From: Microbulbifer variabilis
GTDB lineage: Bacteria; Pseudomonadota; Gammaproteobacteria; Pseudomonadales; Cellvibrionaceae
Direction: 5' to 3'
Length of the DNA stretch: 64,000 bases
Assembly: GCF_023716485.1 (NCBI RefSeq)
Contig: NZ_CP092418.1
Location: 2,525,001 to 2,589,000, forward strand
This document shows positions 37,097-46,661 of this stretch, in pieces (position 1 is the first letter of the stretch; each line of letters opens with the position of its first letter). A program made the position numbers and the translations under genes. Under the pieces are notes generated by a model. It did no database searches and was not told the DNA's origin. It was given only the letters and a program-made list of their open reading frames with translations.

Positions 37097-38344
37097 ATGT
37101 CCCTTAGCCTGATAGTATCGGCGATCATCTTCTTAATGATTGCTGCCCGGCAGTGGCTCCCCTCCTCGATTCGCATCTGGCATATTATGACCCTTGGTGC
37201 GATCGCTTTACTGCTCATGCGTCAAATTACCTTTAGAGAGGCTTTCTGGGCCATAGATTGGGATCTGATATTATATTTATTCTCGGTCTTCTCTATTGCC
37301 TCAGCCCTGTACGACACAGGGATATCCGCACAAATCAGCCACCGGATTCTTTCAATCAAGCATCCAAGTCTTGTATTAACAAGTTATATCCTCGTAATGG
37401 CAATTTGTGCAGCCCTTCTTACCAATGATGCCGCTGCTGTAATCGGTGTACCCATTGCAATTGTACTTGCGCGGAATATGAAATGGGGACTGATTCCACT
37501 CCTGATTACACTCTGTGCAACAGTCACAATTGGCAGCATGGTATCCCCCGTAGGCAATCCCCAAAACATACTGATTGCCAACGCCGGGAACTTCGACAAT
37601 ATGTTTGTCGTTTTTGCTCAGTGGACTCTTGTACCCGCTATCGTCACTATGTTTCTGTCCATGCTATGGCTGAAACGTTTTTTCAAAACCAGCGATATAA
37701 TCAATTACGAAGCTAGTAAAGAGTACAGGGAGTCAGAAAGGGTTACGCAAAAGTGGCCGGCACTTTTATCTGCAGCCCTATTATTAATCTTTATTGTCCT
37801 TGCCAGTATCCTACACAACGTGGATGGCATATATCACCCAAGTATTGGGCAAATCGGGCTAGCCGCTTGTTTGCCGATATATTTGGCCAGCCATGAGCGC
37901 AGAAGGATATTAAGAGAGGTAGACTGGCCCACTCTTTTCTTCTTTGTTTCTATGTTTGTAGTAACCGGTTCACTGCTACAATCTGGCTCTCTCCAGCACT
38001 TCCTGAAAATGGGCAATATTGATTTAGCAGAACCAGAGACCGTAGCTTTTGTCAGCTTCTTTGCAAGCCAGCTATTCTCCAATGTACCAGTAGTAGAGAT
38101 CTACCTTAACCTTTTGCATCAACAAGACCCTCAAACCTTAATGATGCTTTCCGCCATATCAACAGTTGCCGGCAACCTGTTTATTATTAGCGCGGCCAGT
38201 AATGTTATCGTGCTACAGCAGGCGGAGAAGTTCGGGGTAAAGCCCTTTAATTTCTGGCAATTCTTTTATCTGATGCTGCCAGTCAGTTTTATAAGCGTGC
38301 TGATAAGTTATATCTGGATTCTCTGGTTTGCATCCTGGCAGTAA
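37097..38344 (+). CDS. ion transporter superfamily permease (ArsB/NhaD/SLC13-like)
   Basis: Inner-membrane protein of 415 residues with 10-11 helices and two inverted halves, each with a re-entrant motif: TNDAAAVIGVPIAI near residue 110 and SNVPVVEIYLNLL near 330. Other IT-superfamily elements are VSPVGNPQNILIAN and SAASNVIVLQQAEKFG. The superfamily moves arsenite, sodium or dicarboxylates. Nearby arsM makes an arsenic role possible, but ArsB-specific features are not clear enough to claim it. It is divergent from the MFS gene at 35765-36979. Confidence 0.8.
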   Translation: MSLSLIVSAIIFLMIAARQWLPSSIRIWHIMTLGAIALLLMRQITFREAFWAIDWDLILYLFSVFSIASALYDTGISAQISHRILSIKHPSLVLTSYILVMAICAALLTNDAAAVIGVPIAIVLARNMKWGLIPLLITLCATVTIGSMVSPVGNPQNILIANAGNFDNMFVVFAQWTLVPAIVTMFLSMLWLKRFFKTSDIINYEASKEYRESERVTQKWPALLSAALLLIFIVLASILHNVDGIYHPSIGQIGLAACLPIYLASHERRRILREVDWPTLFFFVSMFVVTGSLLQSGSLQHFLKMGNIDLAEPETVAFVSFFASQLFSNVPVVEIYLNLLHQQDPQTLMMLSAISTVAGNLFIISAASNVIVLQQAEKFGVKPFNFWQFFYLMLPVSFISVLISYIWILWFASWQ

Positions 38345-38395
38345 ACAGCAACAAAACCTACAGTAGTGAGCCATAAAGAAGCAATTTAGATATGC

Positions 38396-38866
38396 TTAAG
38401 CTTTTTCAGGTTTCTCTATACGCGCATATAAACGGTAATCGCCATTTTGGAGCAACAGATAGATATTATAAGGTTCGAATTTTTCACCATTTTCCATTCC
38501 CGGGCTCCCAACCGGCATCCCTGAAACTATTAGCCCCACACTACCCTCTGGTGGTGAGGCCAGGAAATTCTGGATATACATAGCCGGAACATGCCCCTCA
38601 AAAACATACTGATCGCGCCATACCGCTGTGTGACAGCCTTCCATTCCTCTAGGAATACCCCATTTACGTTTAACCTCCTGCATATTCACTTTAAAAACAG
38701 AGGTGGCCGTGAAGTCCTTTTCCTTTAGGTGCGCCATCCATTTTTTACAGCAAAAACATAAAGGATGCTTATAAACAATAAGTCCCGCAGCGTCATCACC
38801 GCTTTCTGCGACAGCACCACCAACTAGTGCGATAGCAAATAAAAGCAATAAAAAAACCCTTTTCAA
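38396..38866 (-). CDS. secreted DUF411 metal-binding protein
   Basis: Periplasmic protein of 156 residues with a signal peptide (ends AVAES, about residue 21). The DUF411 core has VYKHPLCFCCKKWMAHLKE, with three cysteines arranged to bind metal, followed by GIPRGMEGCHTAVWRD and GHVPAMYIQNFLASPP. The family is common beside copper and other metal resistance genes. It converges on the ArsB/NhaD-type gene and lies 22 bases downstream of egtD on the same strand. No signal shows whether it shares the egt transcript. Confidence 0.88.
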   Translation of the reverse strand: MKRVFLLLLFAIALVGGAVAESGDDAAGLIVYKHPLCFCCKKWMAHLKEKDFTATSVFKVNMQEVKRKWGIPRGMEGCHTAVWRDQYVFEGHVPAMYIQNFLASPPEGSVGLIVSGMPVGSPGMENGEKFEPYNIYLLLQNGDYRLYARIEKPEKA

Positions 38867-38888
38867 CTGCCACCTCTTTATTCAAATT

Positions 38889-39857
38889 TTAAATAGCCTG
38901 AGCGTAATGAATCACATAAGTCTTAGCAGGGTCCTGCCAAAAGCAAACGGACTCAAATCCACTGCGGGTCAATAAACTCTTGAATCCAGCAATTGAATAC
39001 TTGTGACTATTTTCAGTATGAATTGTTTCCCCTTCAGTAAAGTCTATGCATGTATCCGCTATAGAAATACTGTGGTTCTTTAGACAAACCAAGTGCATTT
39101 CCACTCGCTGACGTAACGGGTGGTAAAATGCTCGATGCGCGAATAGAGAAAGATCAAAGTTTGCTCCTAGCTCAACATTGATCCTTTGCAGAAGGTTCAG
39201 ATTAAACCGCTCAGTAACGTGATCACTATCGTTATAGGCTCGCTCTAAAATAACAGAATCCTTAACCAGGTCTGTACCAATCAATAAGCCATCGCCAGCA
39301 CCAAGATTCGAGGCAAACAACTTCAAGAGGCGCTCCGCCTCCAATGGCTCAAAATTTCCTATTGTGGACCCCGGAAAGAAGATAACTTTTTTTCTTGAGG
39401 AAACATGAATAAGCTTATTCCATACCTCAGATTGGGAAAAATCACCCACCTCACTCCACACCTGAACTTCCGGCAAACTCTTTTTGATCCGTTTTTCTGC
39501 CTCCAGTAAAATCTCGGGAGAAATATCTATTGGGCAGTAGCCCCTTGGGGAATCCATAGCATCAAGAAGCTCTTCTACCTTCTCACAATTCCCTGCGCCT
39601 GGCTCTATCAGCAGTGTTTCAGGTCCAAATTTTTGAGCAATTTCATCCCGATAGGTTGTAAATATATCCGCCTCATTTCGGGTCAGGTAGTAATCTTGTG
39701 AATCGCAGATTTCCTCAAACAGGCGTGAACCAACTTCATCGTATAAGTATTTGCAGGGCAATGTCTTTCTTTTTCTCCCTAACCCCTCCAAAACATCCCC
39801 CAGGAATTCATTATTCTGGAGTTGATTCTCAATAACTGACGATACGGCTGCTTTCAC
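38889..39857 (-). CDS. egtD: histidine N-alpha-methyltransferase EgtD
   Basis: Enzyme of 322 residues (mycobacterial EgtD is about 321) that trimethylates histidine to hercynine, the first step of ergothioneine synthesis. It has the N-terminal SAM-independent domain (KTLPCKYLYDEVGSRLFEEI, YYLTRNE) and the SAM site LLIEPGAGNCEKVEELL, then FFPGSTIGNFEP. The start is a GTG at 39857, one base past the egtB stop, with GGAG in the end of egtB. The longer frame runs through egtB and is not the gene. The spacing shows tight coupling, with egtB read first. Confidence 0.94.
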   Translation of the reverse strand: MKAAVSSVIENQLQNNEFLGDVLEGLGRKRKTLPCKYLYDEVGSRLFEEICDSQDYYLTRNEADIFTTYRDEIAQKFGPETLLIEPGAGNCEKVEELLDAMDSPRGYCPIDISPEILLEAEKRIKKSLPEVQVWSEVGDFSQSEVWNKLIHVSSRKKVIFFPGSTIGNFEPLEAERLLKLFASNLGAGDGLLIGTDLVKDSVILERAYNDSDHVTERFNLNLLQRINVELGANFDLSLFAHRAFYHPLRQRVEMHLVCLKNHSISIADTCIDFTEGETIHTENSHKYSIAGFKSLLTRSGFESVCFWQDPAKTYVIHYAQAI

Positions 39858-39858
39858 T

Positions 39859-41142
39859 TTAGTCTCCTGCCAATCGGACACCGGTAAATTGCCACGCTTG
39901 ATGTGGATAAAAGAAATTCCTGTAACTGATTCTGATATGATCAGACGGGGTTGCGAAGGATCCTCCGCGCAAGACCTTCTGGTTACACATGAATTTGCCG
40001 TTGTACTCGCCAACTGCATCCTTGTGAGCCTTAAAACCGTGGTATGGCAAATAAGCACTAGAAGTCCATTCCCACAGATCCCCCAAGAACTGGGTATGGC
40101 CATTTTGAGCTGCTAAGGGCTTCAGATAACGTTTTTCCAACAAGTTGGCACTGGCAAGCTGATTTACTTGTCGCAAGTGACAAGCCGCTGCCTCCCACTC
40201 AAATTCTGTTGGCAGTCTTTTGCCGGCCCAGGTGGCAAAGGCGTCCGCCTCATAAAATGAAAGGTGATGCACAGGTTCAAAACCATTCAGTGGTTGTAAC
40301 CCGTGTAAGGTATATTGCTGCCAACCGTCTTTCGTTTCACGCCAATACAAAGGATGTTTCTGATCGTTCTTTTGCACCAGTGACCAACCATCCGACAACC
40401 ACAGGCGATGCTGTTGATAGCCTCTATCCTCAATAAACTCGAGATATTCAGCGTTACTGACTAAACGTGAAGCAATTGAAAAGTCAGGCAGAAACTGCTG
40501 GTGTACAGGCCCTTCATTATCAAAAAAGAAATCCTCCCCATCACTACCGATTCCATAGAATCCGCCGGGTATTTCCAGCCAGCAAAGTGCAGCAACTCTC
40601 TCAGCTTCTTCTTCGTGAGTATTCTCACTATAAGCAGGCGCCATTGGATTCATCGATAGAGCGTGCTTGATATCAGTCAGCAATAATTCCTGGTGTTGCT
40701 GCTCATGATTGAGGCCAAGATCCAGCAGAGCACTAATGGTTGAAGTAATGGGAACTATATCTAACAGTTGCTCTATTGCTGTATCTACAGACTGGCGATA
40801 GGCGTAGATGCGCTCAATTCCAGGCCTGGAGATTACCCCCCTTTGCGGTCTGGAGTATGGGGTACCCAAACTGTTGTAATAGGAATTAAAAAGATGGTGA
40901 AAATGCGGGTCAAAAAGCTGGTAATTGGGGAGGTAAGGTGCGAGTAAGAATGTTTCAAAAAACCAGCTGGTGTGCGCCAGGTGCCACTTGGTTGGGCTCG
41001 CATCCGGCATCGACTGCAGCTGCATATCCTCGACAGATAAAGGTGCAGCAAGACACTCTGTCTCCCCCCGCACCCTTTGATAAGCTAAAAGAACCCGCTG
41101 CTGTAACTCTTCCAGAGATACTTCACCTGCAAATATTGTCAT
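39859..41142 (-). CDS. egtB: ergothioneine sulfoxide synthase EgtB
   Basis: Non-haem iron enzyme of 427 residues that joins hercynine to a thiol (gamma-glutamylcysteine or cysteine) with oxygen. The N-terminal DinB-like domain carries iron-ligand histidines in HLAHTSWFFETF (about 54-65) and LNHEQQHQELLL (about 144-155). The C-terminal FGE-sulfatase domain has the GGFYGIG, RLPTEFEWE and WEWTSS motifs, ending RGGSFATP and NFFYPHQAWQFTGVRLA. I chose the ATG at 41142 over a TTG at 41154. No egtA, egtC or egtE is adjacent, so the thiol donor and the C-S lyase are uncertain. Confidence 0.93.
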   Translation of the reverse strand: MTIFAGEVSLEELQQRVLLAYQRVRGETECLAAPLSVEDMQLQSMPDASPTKWHLAHTSWFFETFLLAPYLPNYQLFDPHFHHLFNSYYNSLGTPYSRPQRGVISRPGIERIYAYRQSVDTAIEQLLDIVPITSTISALLDLGLNHEQQHQELLLTDIKHALSMNPMAPAYSENTHEEEAERVAALCWLEIPGGFYGIGSDGEDFFFDNEGPVHQQFLPDFSIASRLVSNAEYLEFIEDRGYQQHRLWLSDGWSLVQKNDQKHPLYWRETKDGWQQYTLHGLQPLNGFEPVHHLSFYEADAFATWAGKRLPTEFEWEAAACHLRQVNQLASANLLEKRYLKPLAAQNGHTQFLGDLWEWTSSAYLPYHGFKAHKDAVGEYNGKFMCNQKVLRGGSFATPSDHIRISYRNFFYPHQAWQFTGVRLAGD

Positions 41143-41273
41143 ATCAATTATCAACTACGATAGAATTCAGTTCTATTGAAATCATCATACGCAGTTTTAG
41201 GCGTATTCCTAAGAGCTTGCAGAACTACACGACCTAATCCACGCCACTTTATTCAATTAAGAAAAACTCATGC

Positions 41274-41300
41274 AAAAAAAAAGGGCCGGATACCCGGCCC
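41274..41300 (-). terminator. Rho-independent terminator of the TonB receptor gene
   Basis: On the minus strand a 7-base GC stem (GGGCCGG/CCGGCCC, loop GTAT) is followed by nine T, 32 bases after the receptor stop. Confidence 0.93.
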
Positions 41301-41331
41301 ACACTCTCGTCATGCTGACATGAATAATGAA

Positions 41332-43878
41332 TTAAAATCGTGCAGTAAAATCTGCGCCATACATTCTCGGCATAAAACGCCATGCCGGGCTCGCCCCGAT
41401 CGCAGCACCAGTGCCACCATAACCTCCAGCTATTTCTTCATCGGTTAAGTTCTGCACCCAAAGGGCTACTGAATAGTTATCCGATGCGCTATTCCAAGCA
41501 GCACGCAGATTAAATAATTGATAATCATCCACGATGCGGGTTCTATCGGTGATGGAGCCGATGCGCTCATCCGTCCAGTTATAATCTCCACGGAATACAA
41601 ACTCTCCACCTGAAGCTAAATCCACTGTGTACTCCGCCATCAGGTTGAGCTTACTTTCGGGAGTGGAAACCCTGGCCTGACCAACCTTGGAGTCTTCCTC
41701 GGTTTCACCAATAGCAGTAATAATTTGATAGTCTGTGAATTCAGTGTCCAAATATGAATAATTACCGGCAATGAACAGACTATCGGTAGCGGCCCACTGC
41801 ACTTCTATCTCGGCACCGGTTCCCTCAGCGTCAGCATTTCTCAGGTTGTAGCTGGGAATTGGGTAACCGACTAGGTCCAACTCCTGAAGGTTTTTATACT
41901 CATAGGTGTATACAGACGCATTTAGACGCACGCGGTTATCAAACAGGCTACTCTTAAGCCCCACTTCCAAGTTGACGACATCTTCCTGATCAAATGAGGA
42001 TTCCACACCTGGACCAAAGTTAAGGCTGTTAAATCCGCCGGCCTTAAAACCATCCGCCAAGGAGATAAAGGTCATCATCTCATCAGTCCAGCGATAGTCG
42101 AGCACGATGCGGCCGGAAATATCACTCCAGCTATCACTCAGCTTGGAATTTAACTCTGTTTGACCATTGTTATAAAAGGCGATGCCAAAAAGCTGTGAGC
42201 CCAGATCAACTGTTGGTAGTGTGATGCTGCCGACTTTATTGCCATTTTCATCTAGGAGATCTACGTCTCCGCCAGACAATGACAGCGGGATACTGTTGCC
42301 ATAGGCGGTTTGGATAGTGAAATCTTTCTTATCGTAGGTGTAGCGGGCACCGACCGTCAGATCCATTTTGTCGGTGATACTCCAGGTCATATCGCCATAG
42401 AGCGCTGTAGAGCGGTAATCACCAGTATTGCGCACACTCTCATTCCAAGGGGCATCAGAAGCTATCCAGGGCTGGAAGCCTGCCATCATCTGCTCTACAA
42501 CCTGATCCGCCCTGAGCATACTGCCACTTACCGGCGCTCCTAGCGCATGAAGTAACGCATCCACCTGGCCACTTTGCAACATCAAGTCATAGACAAAAGT
42601 CGCACTGGCAACGCCTTCCAGCCCCATCGACTGCAATAACTGCCGATTCATAACCGCCAGGTCTTCCTGCTCTGTTTGGGTCAATTCTGGAAAACTCTCT
42701 TTGATACCTTCGTAAACGGCAAAAGATTCAACAGAACCGGTAGTGAAATAAGCGTAAGTTGTGTGGTCCAGCTCCTCTTGGGAGTATGAGGCTCCCAGAG
42801 TCCATTTAATCGAGTCGGTAGCACCGTTGAGGCGGAATTCCTGCGAGAACTGGCTTTGGTCATCTGTATTCGCAGACCCAAACATATGGTCAGGATTGGC
42901 TGTGCCATCCTCGTCCTGCTGCAGGTGCGCATCAAACTTTCGATAAGCCGTGATCGAGGTAAGGGTAAAGTTATCGAACTCTTTGCTAACGGTCAGGGAA
43001 GTGCCGAAAGAATCTCGATCTTCAATGGTTGGTGTATCCAGAGCGTAGTCCCCGAATACATCGGTTCCCTCTTTTAGGCTGGGCACAATAGTTGTGCGCA
43101 ACGCACTGCCCTGATCCATTACGCCATAGTCTGCCCGCCATAGCACCTCAATATCTTCCGCAGGCTCCCACAGAACAGATGCGCGGTAGGTCTGGGTATC
43201 CTGATCACCTACTGAAAAACCACCCGCCAAATTATCCGCAAAGGGGTCTCGGCGGTTAGTGGATGCGGAGAAACGAGCGGAAAGCGTATCGGTTAGCTGG
43301 CGATTGAGAAGCAGATCGGAGGACTGGCGGCCATAATTACCAGCGGTGAGATTTAGCTCGACGGTATTATCTGCCTGGGGCTTGGTGGTAATAATATGAA
43401 TGGCCCCACCCGTAGCATTACGCCCAAAAAGCGTACCTTGTGGGCCTTTCAGAACCTCCACTCTTTCTATATCCGTCAGGGGAATTTCGGCGCCCGCACC
43501 GCGACCGGTGTAGACACCGTCCACATAAACAGCAACGGCCGGATCGGATCCCACGGTCCAATCGTTGGTTTGAATACCGCGGATACTGTATGTTGGCTGC
43601 AAAGCGGTATCATTGTGCATCTCGACACCAGGCGTATACCGGCCTAGATCCGTGAGATTTTTGACACCCGACTCTTTTATATTTTCCCCAGTAAATGCGG
43701 AAATCGCGATCGGTACTTCCTGCAGGTTTTCCGCTCGCTTTTGTGCCGTAACTACAACTTCTTCAATTTCTGCAGCTTGAACATTAGCGCTCACAGCTGT
43801 AAAGAAGGCAATAGCGCCGGAGAGGATAGAGAGGTTAAATTGACGGTTTTTTACGGTGCTACCAACATCGTGCATCAT
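41332..43878 (-). CDS. TonB-dependent outer-membrane receptor
   Basis: Outer-membrane barrel receptor of 848 residues that imports a ligand using TonB energy. After a signal peptide (ends VQAAE, about residue 36) comes a TonB-box-like stretch EEVVVTAQKRAENLQ, the plug domain (VPIAISAFTGENI, YSIRGIQT, VYVDGVYTGRG, IERVEVLKGPQGTLFGRNATGG) and a C-terminal barrel ending in phenylalanine (YGADFTARF). The plug is of the type common in sphingomonads and marine Gammaproteobacteria, for siderophores or plant/algal compounds. The ligand is unknown. It is divergent from the penicillin-acylase-family gene. The GAGG ribosome site supports the start. Confidence 0.93.
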   Translation of the reverse strand: MMHDVGSTVKNRQFNLSILSGAIAFFTAVSANVQAAEIEEVVVTAQKRAENLQEVPIAISAFTGENIKESGVKNLTDLGRYTPGVEMHNDTALQPTYSIRGIQTNDWTVGSDPAVAVYVDGVYTGRGAGAEIPLTDIERVEVLKGPQGTLFGRNATGGAIHIITTKPQADNTVELNLTAGNYGRQSSDLLLNRQLTDTLSARFSASTNRRDPFADNLAGGFSVGDQDTQTYRASVLWEPAEDIEVLWRADYGVMDQGSALRTTIVPSLKEGTDVFGDYALDTPTIEDRDSFGTSLTVSKEFDNFTLTSITAYRKFDAHLQQDEDGTANPDHMFGSANTDDQSQFSQEFRLNGATDSIKWTLGASYSQEELDHTTYAYFTTGSVESFAVYEGIKESFPELTQTEQEDLAVMNRQLLQSMGLEGVASATFVYDLMLQSGQVDALLHALGAPVSGSMLRADQVVEQMMAGFQPWIASDAPWNESVRNTGDYRSTALYGDMTWSITDKMDLTVGARYTYDKKDFTIQTAYGNSIPLSLSGGDVDLLDENGNKVGSITLPTVDLGSQLFGIAFYNNGQTELNSKLSDSWSDISGRIVLDYRWTDEMMTFISLADGFKAGGFNSLNFGPGVESSFDQEDVVNLEVGLKSSLFDNRVRLNASVYTYEYKNLQELDLVGYPIPSYNLRNADAEGTGAEIEVQWAATDSLFIAGNYSYLDTEFTDYQIITAIGETEEDSKVGQARVSTPESKLNLMAEYTVDLASGGEFVFRGDYNWTDERIGSITDRTRIVDDYQLFNLRAAWNSASDNYSVALWVQNLTDEEIAGGYGGTGAAIGASPAWRFMPRMYGADFTARF

Positions 43879-44172
43879 CGCGTCCTCGCATTTATTGTTA
43901 TACAGCGTGATGTATTGGTTTTTTATTTTTGTTATTCCACGCCATCTTACGGTCGCCTTTTTGGATTTAAAACCCCGACATGACCTTTTTCTTATGACTG
44001 GTCAGTTTTGTGAAGGATTGCGCGAAAAGACAGGTTAATCGGCGAAAATAGCTATCTATTATCGTCACGAAAAGTTACTAAGGTGTGTTCTCTAGTAACT
44101 TATATATTTACGGATTCTATAGGGTCCGATTTTACCAACGTCCATTTCATTAACCGCTATACGGGAAAAACT
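43879..44172. other. divergent promoter region, TonB receptor/acylase
   Basis: About 290 bases between divergent start codons. No Fur box or other known operator was recognised. A frame continuous with the acylase gene extends back to 44083 but has no ribosome site, so it is treated as leader. Confidence 0.4.
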
Positions 44173-46530
44173 ATGGTGCGTTCGTCTTATTTAAAAAGTC
44201 GTGTATTGCCCTTACTCGTTGTAATTTCGGCACTCATCGCAATTGCTCTTCTCGCAGTCTGGGGTTGGTGGCGACAAAGCCTGCCATCACTCGAAGGAAG
44301 TATTGTCACAGGGCAACTACTAGAACCCGCACTTATTCAGCGAGATAAACAGGGTGTAATAACAATTCAGTCCAGTGACCGCAATAGCAGCGCTTTTGCC
44401 CTGGGCTTTTTGCATGCCCAGGAGCGCTTTTTCCAGATGGACCTGTTGCGCCGAAGTTCTGCCGGTGAGCTGTCCGAATTGCTCGGCTCGGCAGTACTGA
44501 AGAAAGACAAGAAGGTCCGTAGGCATCAGTTTCGCAAGCGGGCAGAGAGGAATATTGCGACAATGCCTGAAGACCAGCGCCAACTTCTCGACCACTATGT
44601 GCGCGGGGTGAACTTTGGCCTACAGCAGCTGAACGCCACTCCCTGGGAGTATTTGCTTCTAGGGCAAGAGCCCAGGCCATGGAGCGCAGCAGACAGCCTG
44701 CTGGCAACCTTTAGCATGTACTTAACATTGCAAAGTGAAGAGGGCAAGTTTGAGCGGCGCGACACTGCCTTAGCAGATCTGTTACCTCAAGATCTCTATG
44801 CTTTCTTCTTTCCCGCCGGAGGCATTTGGGATGCGCCTCTAATTGGCGAACCGGAATCTCTCGATAGTATTCCAGAAACGCCTATTTCCTCACTACTGGA
44901 TAAAAACGAACCCATTGCCTATCAAGCCATGCAGAGTGATGACAAAGTTTACGGCAGTAACAATTGGGTTGTTGGGGGAGCTTTAACAGAACATGGTAGT
45001 GCCATACTCGCAAACGACATGCACCTGGGGCTGGCTGTACCCAATATCTGGTTTCGTGCCGGCTGGAATATTCCTGGAACTGAAAGAAGTATCCGCGGTG
45101 TGACCCTGCCTGGAGGCCCAATTGTGGTAGCAGGTAGCAACGGCGCAGTTGCCTGGGGCTTTACCAATACCGGAGCGGATTGGGGTGACCTTATTCCACT
45201 GGAATTAAACTCTGATGCCACCCAGTATCTGACTCCAGACGGCTGGCGAGATCTCGCTATCGAACAGGAAACCATAAAAGTAAAAGGTGGCGAAGATGAA
45301 ACGGTAATGATACAAAAAACCATCTGGGGACCTGTTATCGGTAAAGATCACCGGGGAACCCCCCTCGCCTATCGCTGGGTTGCCCACGATATTTCCGGTG
45401 GCAATATGAACTTGCTGCGGATGGAATCTATTACCTCCGCCAGCGAGGCATTAGAGCTGGGCCCGGACATCGGCATCCCCCACCAAAATTTTGTTGTAGG
45501 CGATAAAGAAGGCAATATTGGCTGGACAATCGCTGGACCCATTCCCAAGCGTATAGGCTTTGATGGCAGCCGTTCAGTAAGTTGGGCTGAGGGCACAACA
45601 TATTGGGACGGCTACCTTACTGTGGTGGAACAGCCACGAATTTACAACCCAGACAACCACCGCCTTTGGAGCGCAAATGCCCGTACCTTGAGCGGCGACT
45701 GGCTTAAGATCATGGGCGACCATGGCTATGCTCTCGGTGCCCGCCAGCAGCAGATTCGCGACAGCCTACTTGCCCGCCAACAATTTGATGAACAAGCACT
45801 ATTAGATATACAGCTGGATGATCGCGCTATTTTTCTTCAGCGATGGCAGCAACACCTCTCAGAACTTCTACATGACCGGGAAGGCTATGACGAAGCCTAC
45901 AAACTCGTTCGAGATTGGGGCGGACGCGCCAGCGCTGACTCGGCTGGATACCGAATTGTGCGCAACTATCGCTTAAAGTTTATGGAGCTTAGTACCGCCC
46001 CTATTCTTACATTTATGCGAAAAACCCAACCGAACTTTTCCTTCGGTCAATTAAAACGCCAATTTGAGTATCCGATCTGGACTCTTGCTCAAGAAGAACC
46101 TCAACATTTACTTAACCCCGACTTTGAATCCTGGACAGCCCTGAAGCTATCTGCACTTAACCAAGTACTGGATAAGATGTCGACGGGCGGGCTCCCGCTA
46201 TTAGAGCAAACCTGGGGGGAACAAAACACGGCTTCCATTCGACACCCATTGGCAAGAGCAGTCTCGGCCATAGATTGGTTTACCGCCATGCCCAAGGACC
46301 AATTGTCAGGAGACACCCACATGCCCCGCTTCCAATCACCAACCCATGGTGCCTCCGAGCGAATGGTTATCTCCCCTGGGCGCGAAGAGCAGGGTATTTT
46401 TCATATGGCTACAGGGCAAAGCAGTCACCCGTTATCCCCGTTTTTTGACAAAGGCCATGAAGATTGGGTCGAGGGAAACCCCTCCCCTTTTATTGAGGGA
46501 GAGAGCCGCTATCAGCTCAGACTGCAATAA
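44173..46530 (+). CDS. penicillin acylase family N-terminal nucleophile hydrolase
   Basis: Amide hydrolase of 785 residues. An N-terminal membrane helix (about 10-32) anchors or exports it. The alpha part has the family motifs LGFLHAQERFFQMDLLRR and GELSELLG. The chain should cleave itself before Ser262 in YGSNNWVVGG, making that serine the catalytic N-terminus of the beta part, which also has the oxyanion region ANDMHLGLAVPNIWF. Relatives include penicillin G acylases and the QuiP/PvdQ acyl-homoserine-lactone acylases that quench quorum signals. The substrate is not predictable here. The ATG at 44173 (GGGAAAAA upstream) is preferred over a GTG at 44083. Confidence 0.92.
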   Translation: MVRSSYLKSRVLPLLVVISALIAIALLAVWGWWRQSLPSLEGSIVTGQLLEPALIQRDKQGVITIQSSDRNSSAFALGFLHAQERFFQMDLLRRSSAGELSELLGSAVLKKDKKVRRHQFRKRAERNIATMPEDQRQLLDHYVRGVNFGLQQLNATPWEYLLLGQEPRPWSAADSLLATFSMYLTLQSEEGKFERRDTALADLLPQDLYAFFFPAGGIWDAPLIGEPESLDSIPETPISSLLDKNEPIAYQAMQSDDKVYGSNNWVVGGALTEHGSAILANDMHLGLAVPNIWFRAGWNIPGTERSIRGVTLPGGPIVVAGSNGAVAWGFTNTGADWGDLIPLELNSDATQYLTPDGWRDLAIEQETIKVKGGEDETVMIQKTIWGPVIGKDHRGTPLAYRWVAHDISGGNMNLLRMESITSASEALELGPDIGIPHQNFVVGDKEGNIGWTIAGPIPKRIGFDGSRSVSWAEGTTYWDGYLTVVEQPRIYNPDNHRLWSANARTLSGDWLKIMGDHGYALGARQQQIRDSLLARQQFDEQALLDIQLDDRAIFLQRWQQHLSELLHDREGYDEAYKLVRDWGGRASADSAGYRIVRNYRLKFMELSTAPILTFMRKTQPNFSFGQLKRQFEYPIWTLAQEEPQHLLNPDFESWTALKLSALNQVLDKMSTGGLPLLEQTWGEQNTASIRHPLARAVSAIDWFTAMPKDQLSGDTHMPRFQSPTHGASERMVISPGREEQGIFHMATGQSSHPLSPFFDKGHEDWVEGNPSPFIEGESRYQLRLQ

Positions 46531-46596
46531 CTGCCGTAACTTTACTGAGAATACTGATAAAAAAGTTATTCAGGCCTATCCCCACCCACACTCGCT

Positions 46597-46616
46597 GCGG
46601 CACAAGCCTGTGCCGC
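46597..46616. terminator. hairpin after the acylase gene
   Basis: A perfect 8-base stem GCGGCACA/TGTGCCGC with AGCC loop lies between convergent genes, with no T-run. It is a possible terminator or a small repeated element. Confidence 0.4.
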
Positions 46617-46661
46617 TAATGCTCATGACAGGATTTTTAGATTAACCATTGGAAACAGATA

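Noticed and set aside
39858..40103. N-terminal extension of the egtD frame
   Set aside because: It lies wholly inside egtB. A GTG with a ribosome site at 39857 gives the normal EgtD length.
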